In this document: one piece after another, positions 53,630 through 64,000 of the stretch | Numbering within the stretch: position 1 is the stretch's first letter | Layout of the letters: every line of letters begins with the position of its first letter | Assembly: GCA_032871835.1 (NCBI GenBank) | Contig: CM065297.1 | Span: 28,777,598-28,841,597 of the forward strand | Direction of reading: 5' to 3' | From: Dipteronia dyeriana | Taxonomy: Eukaryota; Streptophyta; Magnoliopsida; Sapindales; Sapindaceae | Length of the DNA stretch: 64,000 bases | Program-made: the position numbers and the translations under genes | The notes under the pieces: generated by a model | Seen by the model: only the letters and a program-made list of their open reading frames with translations | What the model was told of the DNA's origin: nothing | The model's database searches: none

Positions 53630-55399
53630 TATTGGGGTTTATGCCCTAAAGATGTAATTTGAAAATGGATTTATGAAATAAATAAAAGAAAAGTTCAATT
53701 TATTCTTGTTATATTGTTTATTATATAACTTGTGCATATATAAACATCCCAGATTGCCGAATGTAATCTCGAACTATGTATATAAGTGTCATATACGGAT
53801 GGATACAGTAAGAGATGTGCAATCAAAATAGTCCATAGATAGCAAATAAAGCTGGGTACTTTATTTATGGTTAATCTATAGCTGCGGTCCATTCCGTAAT
53901 GTACGGTGATTCTATCTTGAATCATTTATGTGAGATATGGAAATTGAGTCACCTTGTATGATGTGATCATATTGGACTGGGCCATGATCTATATGAATCT
54001 CACACCAAGATCTGTTTACCGATGAGATCCGTATATATCAACTAATGATGGCTACATGCGGGTGATCTTAATCTTGAGTGTCTTATCGACTCCTTCAGGT
54101 TAGATCGTGGCCTTTGATATACCATGGGTGAGGTCGGATGCATTTCTTGATCAATATACTCCGTATGTTAGGATTACGGTTTGGCTTGTGGCTGGGATGA
54201 TTTGTACACAATAATGGAATCCACTCCTTCTTACGAGAAGTAGATGGTAGTTCCCTTAAGGGTTGATTCGGGGCTTGGACAATATGAGCGTCCTCCTAGT
54301 TTCATGAGGAAATAGGATTTATTGTTCATTATAGAATCAACAGTACTTAAAGGATATATGTAATTATAGGGGTACAACGGACATTATGACCCAGCTCTAA
54401 TTATGAACTACTGTGGAGGAACACACCATGTGTAATAGCTATATCGATGGACACCGAGTTGTATCGATCTGTGTAAAAGCGTCTACAATTGAGAGAGTGC
54501 AGCTTCGAGTTTTAAGTGGAATAACACCGAAGTTAATAATTGTGAAATATTAATTAAAGAGCTTAATTAATTATTTTTTAGGATTATTGGAGCTCAAAAT
54601 AATGTGAGGTCCATTAGGTAACAAAGGTCACGGTCAATTGATTGGATTTGTCCAATTAATTGTGTTACGAAAGTGACACGTATTTATTCGGAAATTAATT
54701 TAATAATGAGATTATTCAATTAATGGATTTTAATGATTATGTTAATTAAATCATTAGATTATTTAATTGTGTAATTAATCATTAGTTGGAGGGTGTTGAT
54801 TGATATTTAATTTTTAAAGATAAGATAATTTGATTATTTTATTTTTATTAAATTAGATATTTAATTTTAAATTTAAAGAGTTTGAATTCAAAAAAAATTG
54901 ATTAATATTTTTAAAGATATGAGATATCTTAATAGATTTAAATTAATTAATTTTATCAATATATATATATATATATATGATATATATGTTTTAAAGATTC
55001 AAAAGATAAAATTAATGCACATGTATCAGAATTTACATATGATGCAAATACACATGTGCAGGAATCAATAGATAAAAGATAAACACATGAAACGCATCAG
55101 GAGTGATTCAATTTGCATAGGGTCCATATAGTATGCGTGGATCAATAAAAACATGTACACAGATCAACTGATAAGTGATTTGCTTTCACGGGTGCAAGTA
55201 TGTGTGTGTTAAACTAAGAGAGAAAAAGTTGGTGCAGCGTACACCAATAAGAAAATAATAATCATAATAATAATAACAATAATAATTTTTAAACTAGAAT
55301 TGCTCAAAGTCTTTTCTCTCTTGAGAAGAAGAAAGAGTTTCTTCAAGGCTTTTCTCTACATCCTCCATTCAAGTTTTTGAGACCGTGATGTGGTCACAC
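53630..55399 (+). repeat. 3' LTR of A2, cut by copia B
   Basis: Starts TATTGGGGTTTATGCCC (TG altered to TA) and parallels the 5' LTR. Short (TA)n near 54960-54979. Ends GTGATGTGGTCACAC where copia B begins; CACAC (55395-55399) is the predicted B duplication. Confidence 0.85.
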
Positions 55400-57854
55400 T
55401 GTAGAGAAAATCGCACAACGGAAGCATGGAAATTTATATATTAGGATTTCGATATAAATAAAACTTTTCATTTTTTTAATAACAAGAATCTTAACCCTAA
55501 ATTAATTTATATATATATATAAGAAGTATCGTACTTTTTTCTCGTGACGATTGAACAAACATCGAATTAAATCCCCAAGATCTTCCAATCCAATCACGAA
55601 CGTGAATTACCTAGGAGTGTGGGCTCCCTTTCTTTAATTGTATGCATGAAGATGGAAACAAACAAAATCTTCTTTTTTGTTAGTCACAATAATCCTCCAA
55701 GAAGAAAACAAAGAACGTTAGGTCACTAGTGAATTATCAATCAATTTGATTGAAACTCAAGATGGAAACAAACAAAATCTTCTTTTTTGTTAGTCACAAT
55801 AATCCTCCAAGAAGAAAACAAAGAACGTTAGGTCACTAGTGAATTATCAATCAATTTGATTGAAACTCGCGTGAATCTAGATTCGATGTTGTACACAAAA
55901 CCTTTAATGTGAAGGCTAATAGTGCACTATCTAATACAAAACGTTCTTTCTTTATTTTCTTCTTTGCCGAATTTTTCACACACCAATCTTTTGAGTTGGA
56001 AGAAGTTATCTAGAGCAAGAACCAAATTCTCTACCCGCAAATTTCCCTTTGGCCAAAATTTTGTCTAAGAAATTTTGTCTTAGAATTCTTGCCTGGCCGA
56101 ATTTTTCTCTTTTGAAAACAACCTTAGCTTGGCCGAAATTTTCAAGAAGAAATTTCATTAGGTTGGCTGAAATATACAACCTATATTTATAGGTTCACAA
56201 ATCCTCTCCTAAAGAGGATTTACTTGTATTTTGTTTAGGAGACCTAATCCTCTCTTAAGAAGGATGTATTTGGTGAGCAAGAATCCTATCCTTATGTGGA
56301 TTTACTTTGTGACCAAGAATCCTTTTCCAAAAAGAATTCTTTCCTACACCAAGACTCATAATCCAACTCAAATAGTGTATTTGTAACCATATTAAAGATT
56401 TCCTAATTTGACCAGATAAATAATTCCTTTTATTTATCTACTTATCAAATATAATCTTTAATATTAATTATACAACCAACAATAGTATAATATTAGGAGA
56501 CCTTCTACTACTAGGAAAAAGATTTTGACTTTTAATTAAATAATTAATTAATTACCAAATTAATTAATTTCTATTTAATTAAATAATAAAATAAAAAACA
56601 ATATATTAAGCTGTTTTATATAGCCTTGCCGCCCAACACATATACATGGGCAAATATATTATTTTTCTTATTTTATTAAATACATTGGACCTTAATAAAA
56701 AGTCCATATGTGAACCAGACTCATTCTTACAAAAAGATACAAGTCCACATGCCTTAATACAATTCTAGATGGATCCCTAAATTGGTCCGGTAGAATATAT
56801 CAAGTGATCCATGCAAGTTCGTGTGGATTGGGGATCTTTGCGGGCTATCTAAATTTAAGCTCCAATAAACACAACCCAATCACAATCAACAAATGATTCA
56901 CTTAGGTTCGATCTATTAATTTTAGTTCATTCTACTAAAGAACTAAAATTGAACTCTTAAATAATGATAGAATAAGTTAATATTTCTCATTCATACCATA
57001 GACAACCTTATTGGAGAAAGTGTATCCTCGTGAAGAATATCAGTAATGTCCAAGAGCTTATAAACCGTCTATAGCTCTCCAAGTTGCCATATTTACTCAT
57101 ATGACAACAAATTGGATATTTTGACTTATCCATAAGCCATGTTTCAATAGACACTATTGAAAACTTAACGTTAAGATTTAATATCCAATACCTCAAAACA
57201 TCCATATGATGATATTATACTCTCATTTAATAAATGGAGCCACGATGTCCATATCCATAAATGAAGTCCTCTATCTATTAATAAATGAATACCACCAAAC
57301 TATCTAGGATGGACTATGCTATATAATCGTACTCATTGATAGCTCAAATGATAACACTTGCAACCGTAAATCCATCATTTATCTCAGGATTGAGATAGAC
57401 TCTCCAATTGTCTTCAAATGAAAACTTTTATCTATTGACGGTTCTAGATAAAGTATTTCATTGTGATCCAATTCAATGCACCCAGTGCACTAGATTCTTT
57501 TACCCAAAGCCACCACACTTTGATGATTTTAGACTCATCATAACACATTTGATCCCACTCAAATGCTAGCAAAAGAATCTACAACTTTGACAAGATAAAG
57601 GCGCCCAACCTTTATCTTAAGTTGTGAATATTATTCAAGACTAACTAAAGAATTGTGTCTACCTCATACAATCTAGATGTATGAACAATTCTTCTTTTCT
57701 CATAGTCTTTTGACCTTATGATTATTTACTTTTGACAATTATAATAATTAAACTATAAATGCTATAAGATTTTTTAAACTAGAAATCACTTTATTAATAT
57801 GAAAAGATTGTCAAATACATTATTATACTCTTGCTATCGAGCATAATCCCAATA
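55400..57854 (-). repeat. 3' LTR of B (2455 bp)
   Basis: In element orientation starts TATTGGGATTATGC, preceded by the purine tract GTGGGAGAT, and ends CGATTTTCTCTACA. Its inner part matches 62911-64000 closely, apart from a 110-bp duplication present only here. Confidence 0.9.
55651..55870 (+). repeat. 110-bp perfect-looking tandem duplication in B 3' LTR
   Basis: GATGGAAACAAACAAAATC starts at 55651 and 55761. The copies appear identical by eye, both ending GATTGAAACTC. The 5' LTR has one copy (from about 63160). Confidence 0.95.
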
Positions 57855-57868
57855 ATCTCCCACTTGCT

Positions 57869-58156
57869 CTATAGCAAATGTGTCATATCTCTCATCCCCA
57901 TGTTCTCTAGATGCCCATCAAAACTCTTTTGTGGAAGAGCCTTTGTAAAGGGATCCGCTAGATTATCTGTTGACACGATCTTGGTAATCGTCACGTCACC
58001 CCTATGCACGATTTCCCTCAGAAGGTGATACTTTCTTTCAATGTGTTTCCCTATCTTATGACTTCTTGGTTCTCTCGAATTAGCCACTACTCCACCATTG
58101 TCACAATAGATAGTGATATGCTTATTCGCATCAGGAACCACTTCTAAGTCAATCAA
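57869..58156 (-). pseudogene. copia RNase H C-terminus (B)
   Basis: Frame reads ITIYCDNGGVVANSREPRSH, KIGKHIERKYHLLREIV, TDNLADPFTKALPQKSFDGH and ends MGMRDMTHLL with a stop at 57871-57869. This is the standard end of a copia polyprotein and stays open for 95 codons. It continues, after a frame change near 58160, the preceding RNase H frame. Confidence 0.9.
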
Positions 58157-58561
58157 GAATTGGCTGAGCTAGACAGCCTCTTTAGCAGCCTCGCATGCGG
58201 AAATATACTCGACTTCCATGATGGAATCAATAATACAAGATTGCTTAATACTCCTCCATATGACTGTTCGTCCTCCAATAGTAAACACAGATACTGATGT
58301 TGATCTCCTGGAGTTAGAATCTGACTGAAAATCAGAATTTGTATACCCAACGGGAATTAAATCCCTTCCAGAGTATACAAGCATATAATCTCTCGTTCTC
58401 CTGGGATACTTGAAAATATGCTTGACTGTCGTCCAGTGATCAGGACCAAGCTTCGATTGAAACTTGCTAACTATGCCCACAACAAAACAAATATCTGGTC
58501 TAGTACAGAGCATTGCATACATGAGACTTCCAACTGCCGAAGCATATGGAACCCTACTCAT
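58157..58561 (-). pseudogene. copia RNase H N-terminal part (B)
   Basis: Frame 58561-58169: MSRVPYASAVGSLMYAMLCT, RPDICFVVGIVSKFQS, then YTNSDFQSDSNSRRSTSVSV and EVEYISACEAAKEAV. The order is that of copia RNase H (D of SDF, E of VEYI). It is followed after a short overlap in another frame by the C-terminal part. Confidence 0.88.
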
Positions 58562-59340
58562 GAATTACTTTTCATGCACATTCTTAAGAACTTGTTCCTT
58601 AGAAATTTTGATTCCATGTCTGAAAGGTAACATACCTTTCTTGGAATCTTGCATGGAAAACCTAGACAAGATTTTATCTATGTATGAAGCTTTGGATAAT
58701 GCAATAGTTCTACTCTTTCTATCCTTTATGACTTAGATACCAAGAATATAACTTGCTTCCCCTAAGTGCTTCATATCAAATTGTTTTGCCAACCATTCTT
58801 TTACTGATGACAATACACCTACATCGTTTCTGATGAGTAGTATATTATCAACGTAAAGAACTAGGAAAACCAACTTGTCGCCTTTAATCCTTTTGTATAC
58901 ATAAGGTTCGTCAAGGTTTCGAATAAATCTAAAACTTTTAATTGCTTGAGCGAACCTTATGTTCCAGGATCTGGATGCTTGCTTCAATCCATATATGGAT
59001 CTTTGCAACTTGCATACCCTTTCCTCTTGGCCTTTTTCAATGAATTCTTCTGGTTGCATCATATAGATACTTTCGTCAAGACTTCCATTAAGAAAAGTTG
59101 TCTTGACGTCCATTTTCCAAATCTCTAAGTCTAGAGATGCCGCAATGGATGAGAATATCCTAATGGATTTAAGCATGCCACAGGAGAGAAGGTTTCTTTA
59201 TAATTTATACCTTCCTTCTATGTATAACCTTTAGGTACCAATCTAGCTTTAAAGGTTTCCACCTTTCCATCCATTCCTTTTTTCCTCTTGTATACCCACT
59301 TGCACCCGATAGGTTTTATCCCTTTAGGCAAGTCTACAAG
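58562..59340 (-). pseudogene. copia reverse transcriptase (B), catalytic site altered
   Basis: RVT_2 domain. N-terminal blocks are in broken frames (GCKWVYKRKKGMDGKVETF near 59300). The main frame 59176-58733 gives MLKSIRIFSSIAASLDLEIW, VKTTFLNGSLDESIYMMQPE, YGLKQASRSW and LVLYVDNILLIRND. The usual YVDD is YVDN (second Asp, GAT to AAT), which should abolish activity. It ends with MKHLGEASYILGI and a stop. About 148 codons are open here. Confidence 0.9.
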
Positions 59341-59968
59341 AGATCAAACTTTGTTTTTGAACATAGATTCAATTTTGAATTGCATTGCCTTTTTCCAATG
59401 GCGACAATCAACATCTTTCATTACTTCCTTGTACGTATAGGGATCATCATCGTCCGGGAGATTCTCTACAGATTCTCCTAGACCGATGTATTTCTCGGGT
59501 TATCTACTAACCCTCCCACTACGATGAGGTATGGTAGATTGTTGATCTCCTGTTGGTGCAGAACTTTCAATTGGGCTAGGTTGTGAAACCTCTTGTGAAA
59601 TTGTATCTCCTGAAAGCTCATTCAAGACAATTCTACTTTGAGGCACAAAATTATTCATATAGTCCTCTTTCAAAAATTTAGCATTTTTCGAAACAAATAC
59701 TTTAAGATCTGATGGACTATAGAAATAATATCCTTTTTGCTCCTTTTGGATACCCTACAAATATGCATGTTTCTGAACGGGACTCCATCTTTTCTGTCTT
59801 TCCTTTTAACACGTGGGCAGGACATCCAAATATCCTAAAGTGTTGTAAACTAGGCTTTCACCCAGTCCACAACTCATGCGGTGTTTTAGGAACCGACTTA
59901 GATGGTACATCGTTTAGAATGTACATGGCAGTTTGTAAAGCATATCCCCAAAAGGAATTAGGAAGCGC
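59341..59968 (-). pseudogene. Linker between integrase and reverse transcriptase (B)
   Basis: Weakly conserved low-complexity linker. Fragments such as DDDDPYTYKEVMKDVDCRHW (about 59400-59460) and a VFVSKNAKFLKEDY-like phrase (about 59660-59700) fit the copia polyprotein between integrase C-terminus and RT. Frames are broken. Confidence 0.7.
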
Positions 59969-61018
59969 TTAATAACTCAATATAGACCTAACCATGTCCA
60001 AAAGAGTTCTATTTCTTCTTTCTGCCACCCCATTTAGTTGAGGTGTACCTGGTGCAAAAAACTGAGAAATTATCCCATTATCAATAAGATATTGCTGAAA
60101 CTCACCAGATAGATCTTCTCCACCACGATCAGACCTTAAGATTTTTATACGTTTCTCAAGCTGATTTTCTACTTCAGCTTTAAATGCTTTGAACATGTCA
60201 AAAGCATCCGACTTATGTCTCATAAGATACACATAGCCAAATCTTGAGTGATCATCCGTGAAAGTGATGAAATACTCATATCCACCTCTAGCTTGAATGC
60301 TCATAGGTCCACACACATTAGTGTGTATCAATCCTAAACATTTGATGGCTCTTGTGCCTTTGGTCATAAATGACCTTTTGGTCATTTTACCTTCCAAACA
60401 AGATTCACAAGTTGGTAGATCATCAACCTTTAAGGCACTTAGAGGTCCATCACTTACCAATCTTTTAATTCTTTTAAGGTTAATATGACCTAGGCGTAAA
60501 TGACATAGGTAGGTTTCATCTTTTGATAATTTTACTCTTTTATGATTAGGCTTCGTTGATTCCGTGTCTAACAGGTGAGAGATATTTCTATGCAAATAGA
60601 ATAAACCATTTTCCAATGAATCTTTGCAAATAATTTTGTCATTCTTACTAATAATAAAAGCTTTATTAAAAGTAATCGAATAATCAAATTTATTTAAACA
60701 AGAAACTGAAATTAATTTCCTCTTGAATTGAGGTACATAATAAACGTCTATTAAATCTAAATGTCTATAAGAATCTAAATTGATTCTAATATCTCCCACT
60801 GTACTAGCAGACACCAACGCTCCATTGCTTAAATGTAAGATGAATTCATTCTCATTCAGTCTTTTCCTTTCCCGGTAACCCCTTCTGGCTAGGCTCAAGT
60901 TTCTTTTTCTTCTATTGTTTCTTGACCTTCCTGCGGGTCTTAACAGAAGCAACTTTACTAACCGTATGAATCTCTTAACCCTTACCTTACACAAGGATTT
61001 TCTCGATGCTTTGATCAT
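59969..61018 (-). pseudogene. copia GAG-pre-integrase and integrase (B), 349 open codons
   Basis: Longest open frame in the window. The first 50 residues are a shifted gag tail (RNNRRKRNLSL); then NEFILHLSNGALVSASTVGD and YYVPQFKRKLISVSCLNKFD after a lost protease active site. GLFYLHRNIS and YLCHLRLGHINLKRIKRLV with CESC form the pre-integrase zinc region. Integrase: LIHTNVCGP, with the first catalytic Asp changed to Asn; FITFTDDHSRFGYVYLM; LRSDRGGE with the second Asp; NGVAERRNRTLLDM with the Glu. The frame ends at 59969. Open length is good, but the enzyme should be dead. Confidence 0.9.
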
Positions 61019-61019
61019 C

Positions 61020-61445
61020 TTACATCAGGCCTTGAAAAATGTTTTCCTTATTATTCAAGGTGTAGTCCAACTTGAGTTGATCAAAGGAATCTGATAGTGA
61101 GTTGACAATCATGTCAATTTTCATCTCACCATCTATCTCAGCACCATTCAGTTCAGCATTGTTGAGATTTGTTATGACTTTCATCATGTGATCTTTCATA
61201 GCCTGTCCAGGTTTCATCCTAAGATTCATGAAAGCAGTCGCTGCCTCTCTCTTAGTCATCATAGACCTCATAGCTAATATCTCCTATAGAGACATCATTA
61301 TATCGGCAGCAGACTCTATTCCTTCATGTTGCTGTTGCAACACGTCGGAGATGATGGCCATAATGTAACGTACATTTAGCCACCTCATCTGAAGAATTCC
61401 ACTAATGATACTCATCTCTTTTGCTCCTGAGTAGATTCATTATTT
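61020..61445 (-). pseudogene. copia gag, central part (B)
   Basis: From about 61440, MRWLNVRYIMAI and VLQQQHEGIESAADIMMSL, then a stop, then the frame 61271-61020: TKREAATAFMNLRMKPGQAM, KDHMMKVITNLNNAELNGAE and DMIVNSLSDSFDQLKLDYTL. This is the UBN2 gag block. The segment between gag and the protease-like start, including the zinc knuckle, seems deleted or scrambled near 60870-61018. Confidence 0.88.
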
Positions 61446-62895
61446 TGGTGATTAAGGAATAGACATAACGAATTTATGTTTATCAACTTGCAATAACAAC
61501 CCAATTTTTCTTTTCCATGTGACATAATTATCATCAGTTAAGTATTATCTTTTAGGATGTTGATTAGGGATGGGGTTCTTTTTAGTGACAAAAATTATAT
61601 AAATAAATAATCATGATATAGTACTTTTGAATATTTATCTCGAATTAAATAAATTAATTCAATCGTAAAATTCAACGGTGATCCAACACCCATAAATGTC
61701 ACACCTCATTTGGGAGTTCGCACCATTTACTAGTTGGACTAGGTCTCACCTAATTGTTAACATAACAACCAACATTTTCAAATTTAGCCTTCCAATTTTA
61801 TTAACAAGAACTCTTGGGAGGATATTAATAAAATTACATTGAGTGTGTTACCAAGTTATCGACCTTCAATATAATCCCTCACGAGTATCCCTCCTTTGAG
61901 AGTAGATATCGTTTGGGCTTATTGTCTAGTCTATCCTTGTAAGGAAGTATCTTGCTAAATTCCATTCATGAATACCTCTTGGGAGGTTATTACATGAAAC
62001 ATAAAGCTCAACTAAACTTGAAGGCCGTAGGTGTTCCAAAACACTTTCTCCCACTCAACTGTTTAAGGCATGTGATCGAATTCCCTAGAATGGTTTACAA
62101 GTTATCTAGATGCCAATTAGATATCTAAATCATTCAATGCATGTTCATACCAAAAGAGATATATGAGTGACACTCCTATTCTATATGACATGTTATCAAA
62201 CAACGACAAACATTGCAATATTTACAAAAATATAAATAGCTACAATTTTGGTCCATCCTAGAAAAGCAAGTAAATTACATGTCTTGTAATATAAAAAAAA
62301 AAAACTCTTTTCTTGGCGAACAAGTCTTCACGCGACCTTCGTCGTTTGGACTCCCTCGGCTGCCTCCCATAGGCGTACGCATGCCCCAACCCCATAAAGG
62401 CCTGCCATGCGCAGCCCATGGCTTTCATAGGGCTGCCGTGCGCAGCCCATGCCACAACAAATGTGGCTGCGTGCTCTTCACACACGTTTGTTACTGCAGC
62501 TCGTACGGTCCCAAACTTGTTCCGGTTGCTCCCAATTCTTCAAACCTTCGAGTCTTCAATACTTGAATGTATTACAGAAGAATTATAAATAAAAAAAATA
62601 CTGCATCTTTTTTTTATTACATAAACAAAATAAAAAAAACTTAACAACTGCCAAGAAGGAAATTATGGCGATGATAGACCACCCTTCTTGTTGTAATCCC
62701 TAAACAAAATACATTGAAATTCTATGACCAAAATTGAGTAAAAACAATCCACATATAAAACATATATATATATATATTTATTAATTCCAATGTAAATATA
62801 TATGTGAATACCTAGAGTGTCATTTCTTTCTAAAACATGCATATATACAATTACAAAAAATTCACAAACACATCAATTAATCAAGGGTACAACCA
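61446..62895 (-). other. B gag start region and leader
   Basis: The N-terminal gag, if present, is unreadable beyond about 61520. The rest is leader with a GC-rich pocket at 62330-62520 that includes repeated TGCGCAGCCCATG motifs. A (TA)n run is at 62763-62776. ORFs 62258-62485 and 62279-62566 overlap the pocket and look like chance. Confidence 0.65.
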
Positions 62896-62908
62896 GGTTT
62901 TGATACCA
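62896..62908 (-). other. Primer-binding site of B
   Basis: Minus strand TGGTATCAAAAC, an initiator-Met type site with changes in the distal half, just inside the LTR end at 62911. Confidence 0.75.
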
Positions 62909-62910
62909 AT

Positions 62911-64000
62911 TGTAGAGAAAATCGTGCAACGAAAGCGTGAAAATTTATATATTAGAGTTTCGGTACAAATAAAAATTTCCCTTTTTTTATTAACAAGAAC
63001 CTTAACCCTAGATTAATTGATATATATAAAAAGTATTGTACCTTTTTCTCGTGACGATTGAATAAGCACCGAATTGAATCCGCGAGATCTTCCAATCCAA
63101 TCATGAACGTGAATCACCTAGGAGTGTGGGCTCCCTTTCTTTAATTGTATACTTGAGGATGGAAACAAACAAAATCTTCTTCTTTGTTAGTCACAATAAT
63201 CCTCCAAGAAGAAAACAAAGAACATTAAGTCACTTGTGAATTATCAATCAATTTGATTGAAGCTCGCGTGAACCTAGATTCGATGTTGTACACAAAACCT
63301 TTTAATGTGAAGGCAAATAGTTCACTATCGAATACAAAACGTTCTTTCTTTCTTTTCTTCTTTGCTGAATTTCTCACACACCAACCTTTTGAGTTGGAAG
63401 AATTTATCTAGAACAAGAACAAAATTCTCTACCCGCAAAATTCCCCTTTGGCCGAAATTTTGTCTAGGAAAAATACCTTGGCCGGATTTTTCTCTTTTGA
63501 AAACAACCTTAGCTTGGCCGAAATTTTCAAGAAAAAATTTCATTAGGTTGGCCGAAATATACAACTTATATTTATAGGTTCACAAATCCTCTCCTAAAGA
63601 GGATTTACTTGTATTTTGTTTAGGAGACCTAATCCTCTCCTAAGAAGGATTTATTTGGTGAGCAAGAATCATATCCTTAGGTGGATTTACTTGGTGACCA
63701 AGAATTCTTTTCCAAAAAGAATTATTTCCTACACCAAAACTCATAATCCAACTCAAATAGTGTATTTGTAATCATATTAAAGATTTCCTAATTTTACTAG
63801 ATAAATAATTCCTTTTATTTATCTACATATCAAATATAATCTTTAATATTAATTATACTACCAATAATAGTATAATATTAGTAGACATTCTCCTACTAGG
63901 AAAAAGATTTCGACTTTTAACTAAATAATTAATTAATTACCAAATTAACTAATTTCTATTTAATTAAATAATAAAATAAAAAACAATATATTAAGCTATT
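62911..64000 (-). repeat. 5' LTR of B, partial
   Basis: Parallels 55400-56630 closely to the window edge. The remainder and the flanking duplication lie outside. Confidence 0.92.

Larger units (their letters stand above)
29002..55399 (+). mobile_element. A2: Ty1/copia element of family A, pol-deleted, interrupted
   Basis: Plus-strand element: 5' LTR (29002-30350 and 50493-51072), primer site, leader (51086-53176), gag (53177-53629), then directly a 3' LTR (53630-55399). The whole pol is missing. The 5' LTR is split by the PIF/Harbinger transposon and the 3' LTR is cut by copia B. It was inserted head to head into the 5' LTR of its own family member A1. Confidence 0.85.
55400..64000 (-). mobile_element. 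B: Ty1/copia element, truncated by window edge
   Basis: Minus-strand element: 5' LTR (62911 to beyond 64000), primer site, leader, gag, integrase, reverse transcriptase, RNase H, 3' LTR (57854-55400). LTR ends show TGTAGAGAAAATCG at both 55400 and 62911 in plus orientation. It inserted into the 3' LTR of A2. Protein blocks resemble family A but LTRs differ. Confidence 0.9.

Overview
The window is plant nuclear DNA, probably from heterochromatin of a repeat-rich angiosperm. I see no host gene, rRNA, tRNA or CRISPR array. Almost every base belongs to a transposable element: Ty1/copia retrotransposons (initiator-Met tRNA primer sites and copia gag, integrase, reverse transcriptase and RNase H domains), Ty3/gypsy elements of Tat type, a PIF/Harbinger DNA transposon with spliced genes, and a small hAT-like element. 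All coding regions carry stops, frameshifts, deletions or lost catalytic residues, so all are annotated as pseudogenes. Element names (A1, A2, B, C1-C3, G1, G2) are local to this report.

Layout. 1-2424: minus-strand gypsy element G1 (LTR plus gag), running off the left edge and inserted in the gag of C1. 2425-5489: minus-strand Sirevirus-like copia C1 (gag and 5' LTR), itself inserted at the gag start of copia family A. 5490-29001: minus-strand copia A1, with LTRs at 5589-7371 and 27766-29001 and a decayed gag-pol between. A1 is split by a Sirevirus-like solo LTR (C2, 7595-11420, TSD CTTGG), which contains a hAT-like MITE (8708-9349), and by a 10.6-kb non-coding LARD-type element (16958-27552, TSD ACCAA).

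29002-55399: plus-strand copia A2 of the same family, inserted in the 5' LTR of A1. Its 5' LTR is interrupted by the PIF/Harbinger transposon (30351-50489, TSD TTA). That transposon carries a Myb/SANT-like ORF1 and a DDE transposase, and is split by gypsy G2 (32479-47710, TSD GAACT). G2 has a related LTR inserted in its protease and a 5'-truncated Sirevirus-like copia C3 (about 42890-47640) near its 3' end. 55400-64000: minus-strand copia B, inserted in the 3' LTR of A2 and leaving the window on the right.

Four junction pairs have exact target-site duplications. The deepest nest is A1 > A2 > PIF > G2 > C3, five levels. The elements do not cooperate as a pathway; the relationships are insertion order and family kinship. 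The non-coding element at 16958-27552 shares LTR layout, TATA context, LTR end and primer-site type with G1, so a G1-like element is its likely protein donor. Nothing here looks like a new cellular system. The most unusual objects are the large non-coding retrotransposon with its repeat fields, the LTR-internal-LTR-internal arrangement of family A, and the five-level nest.
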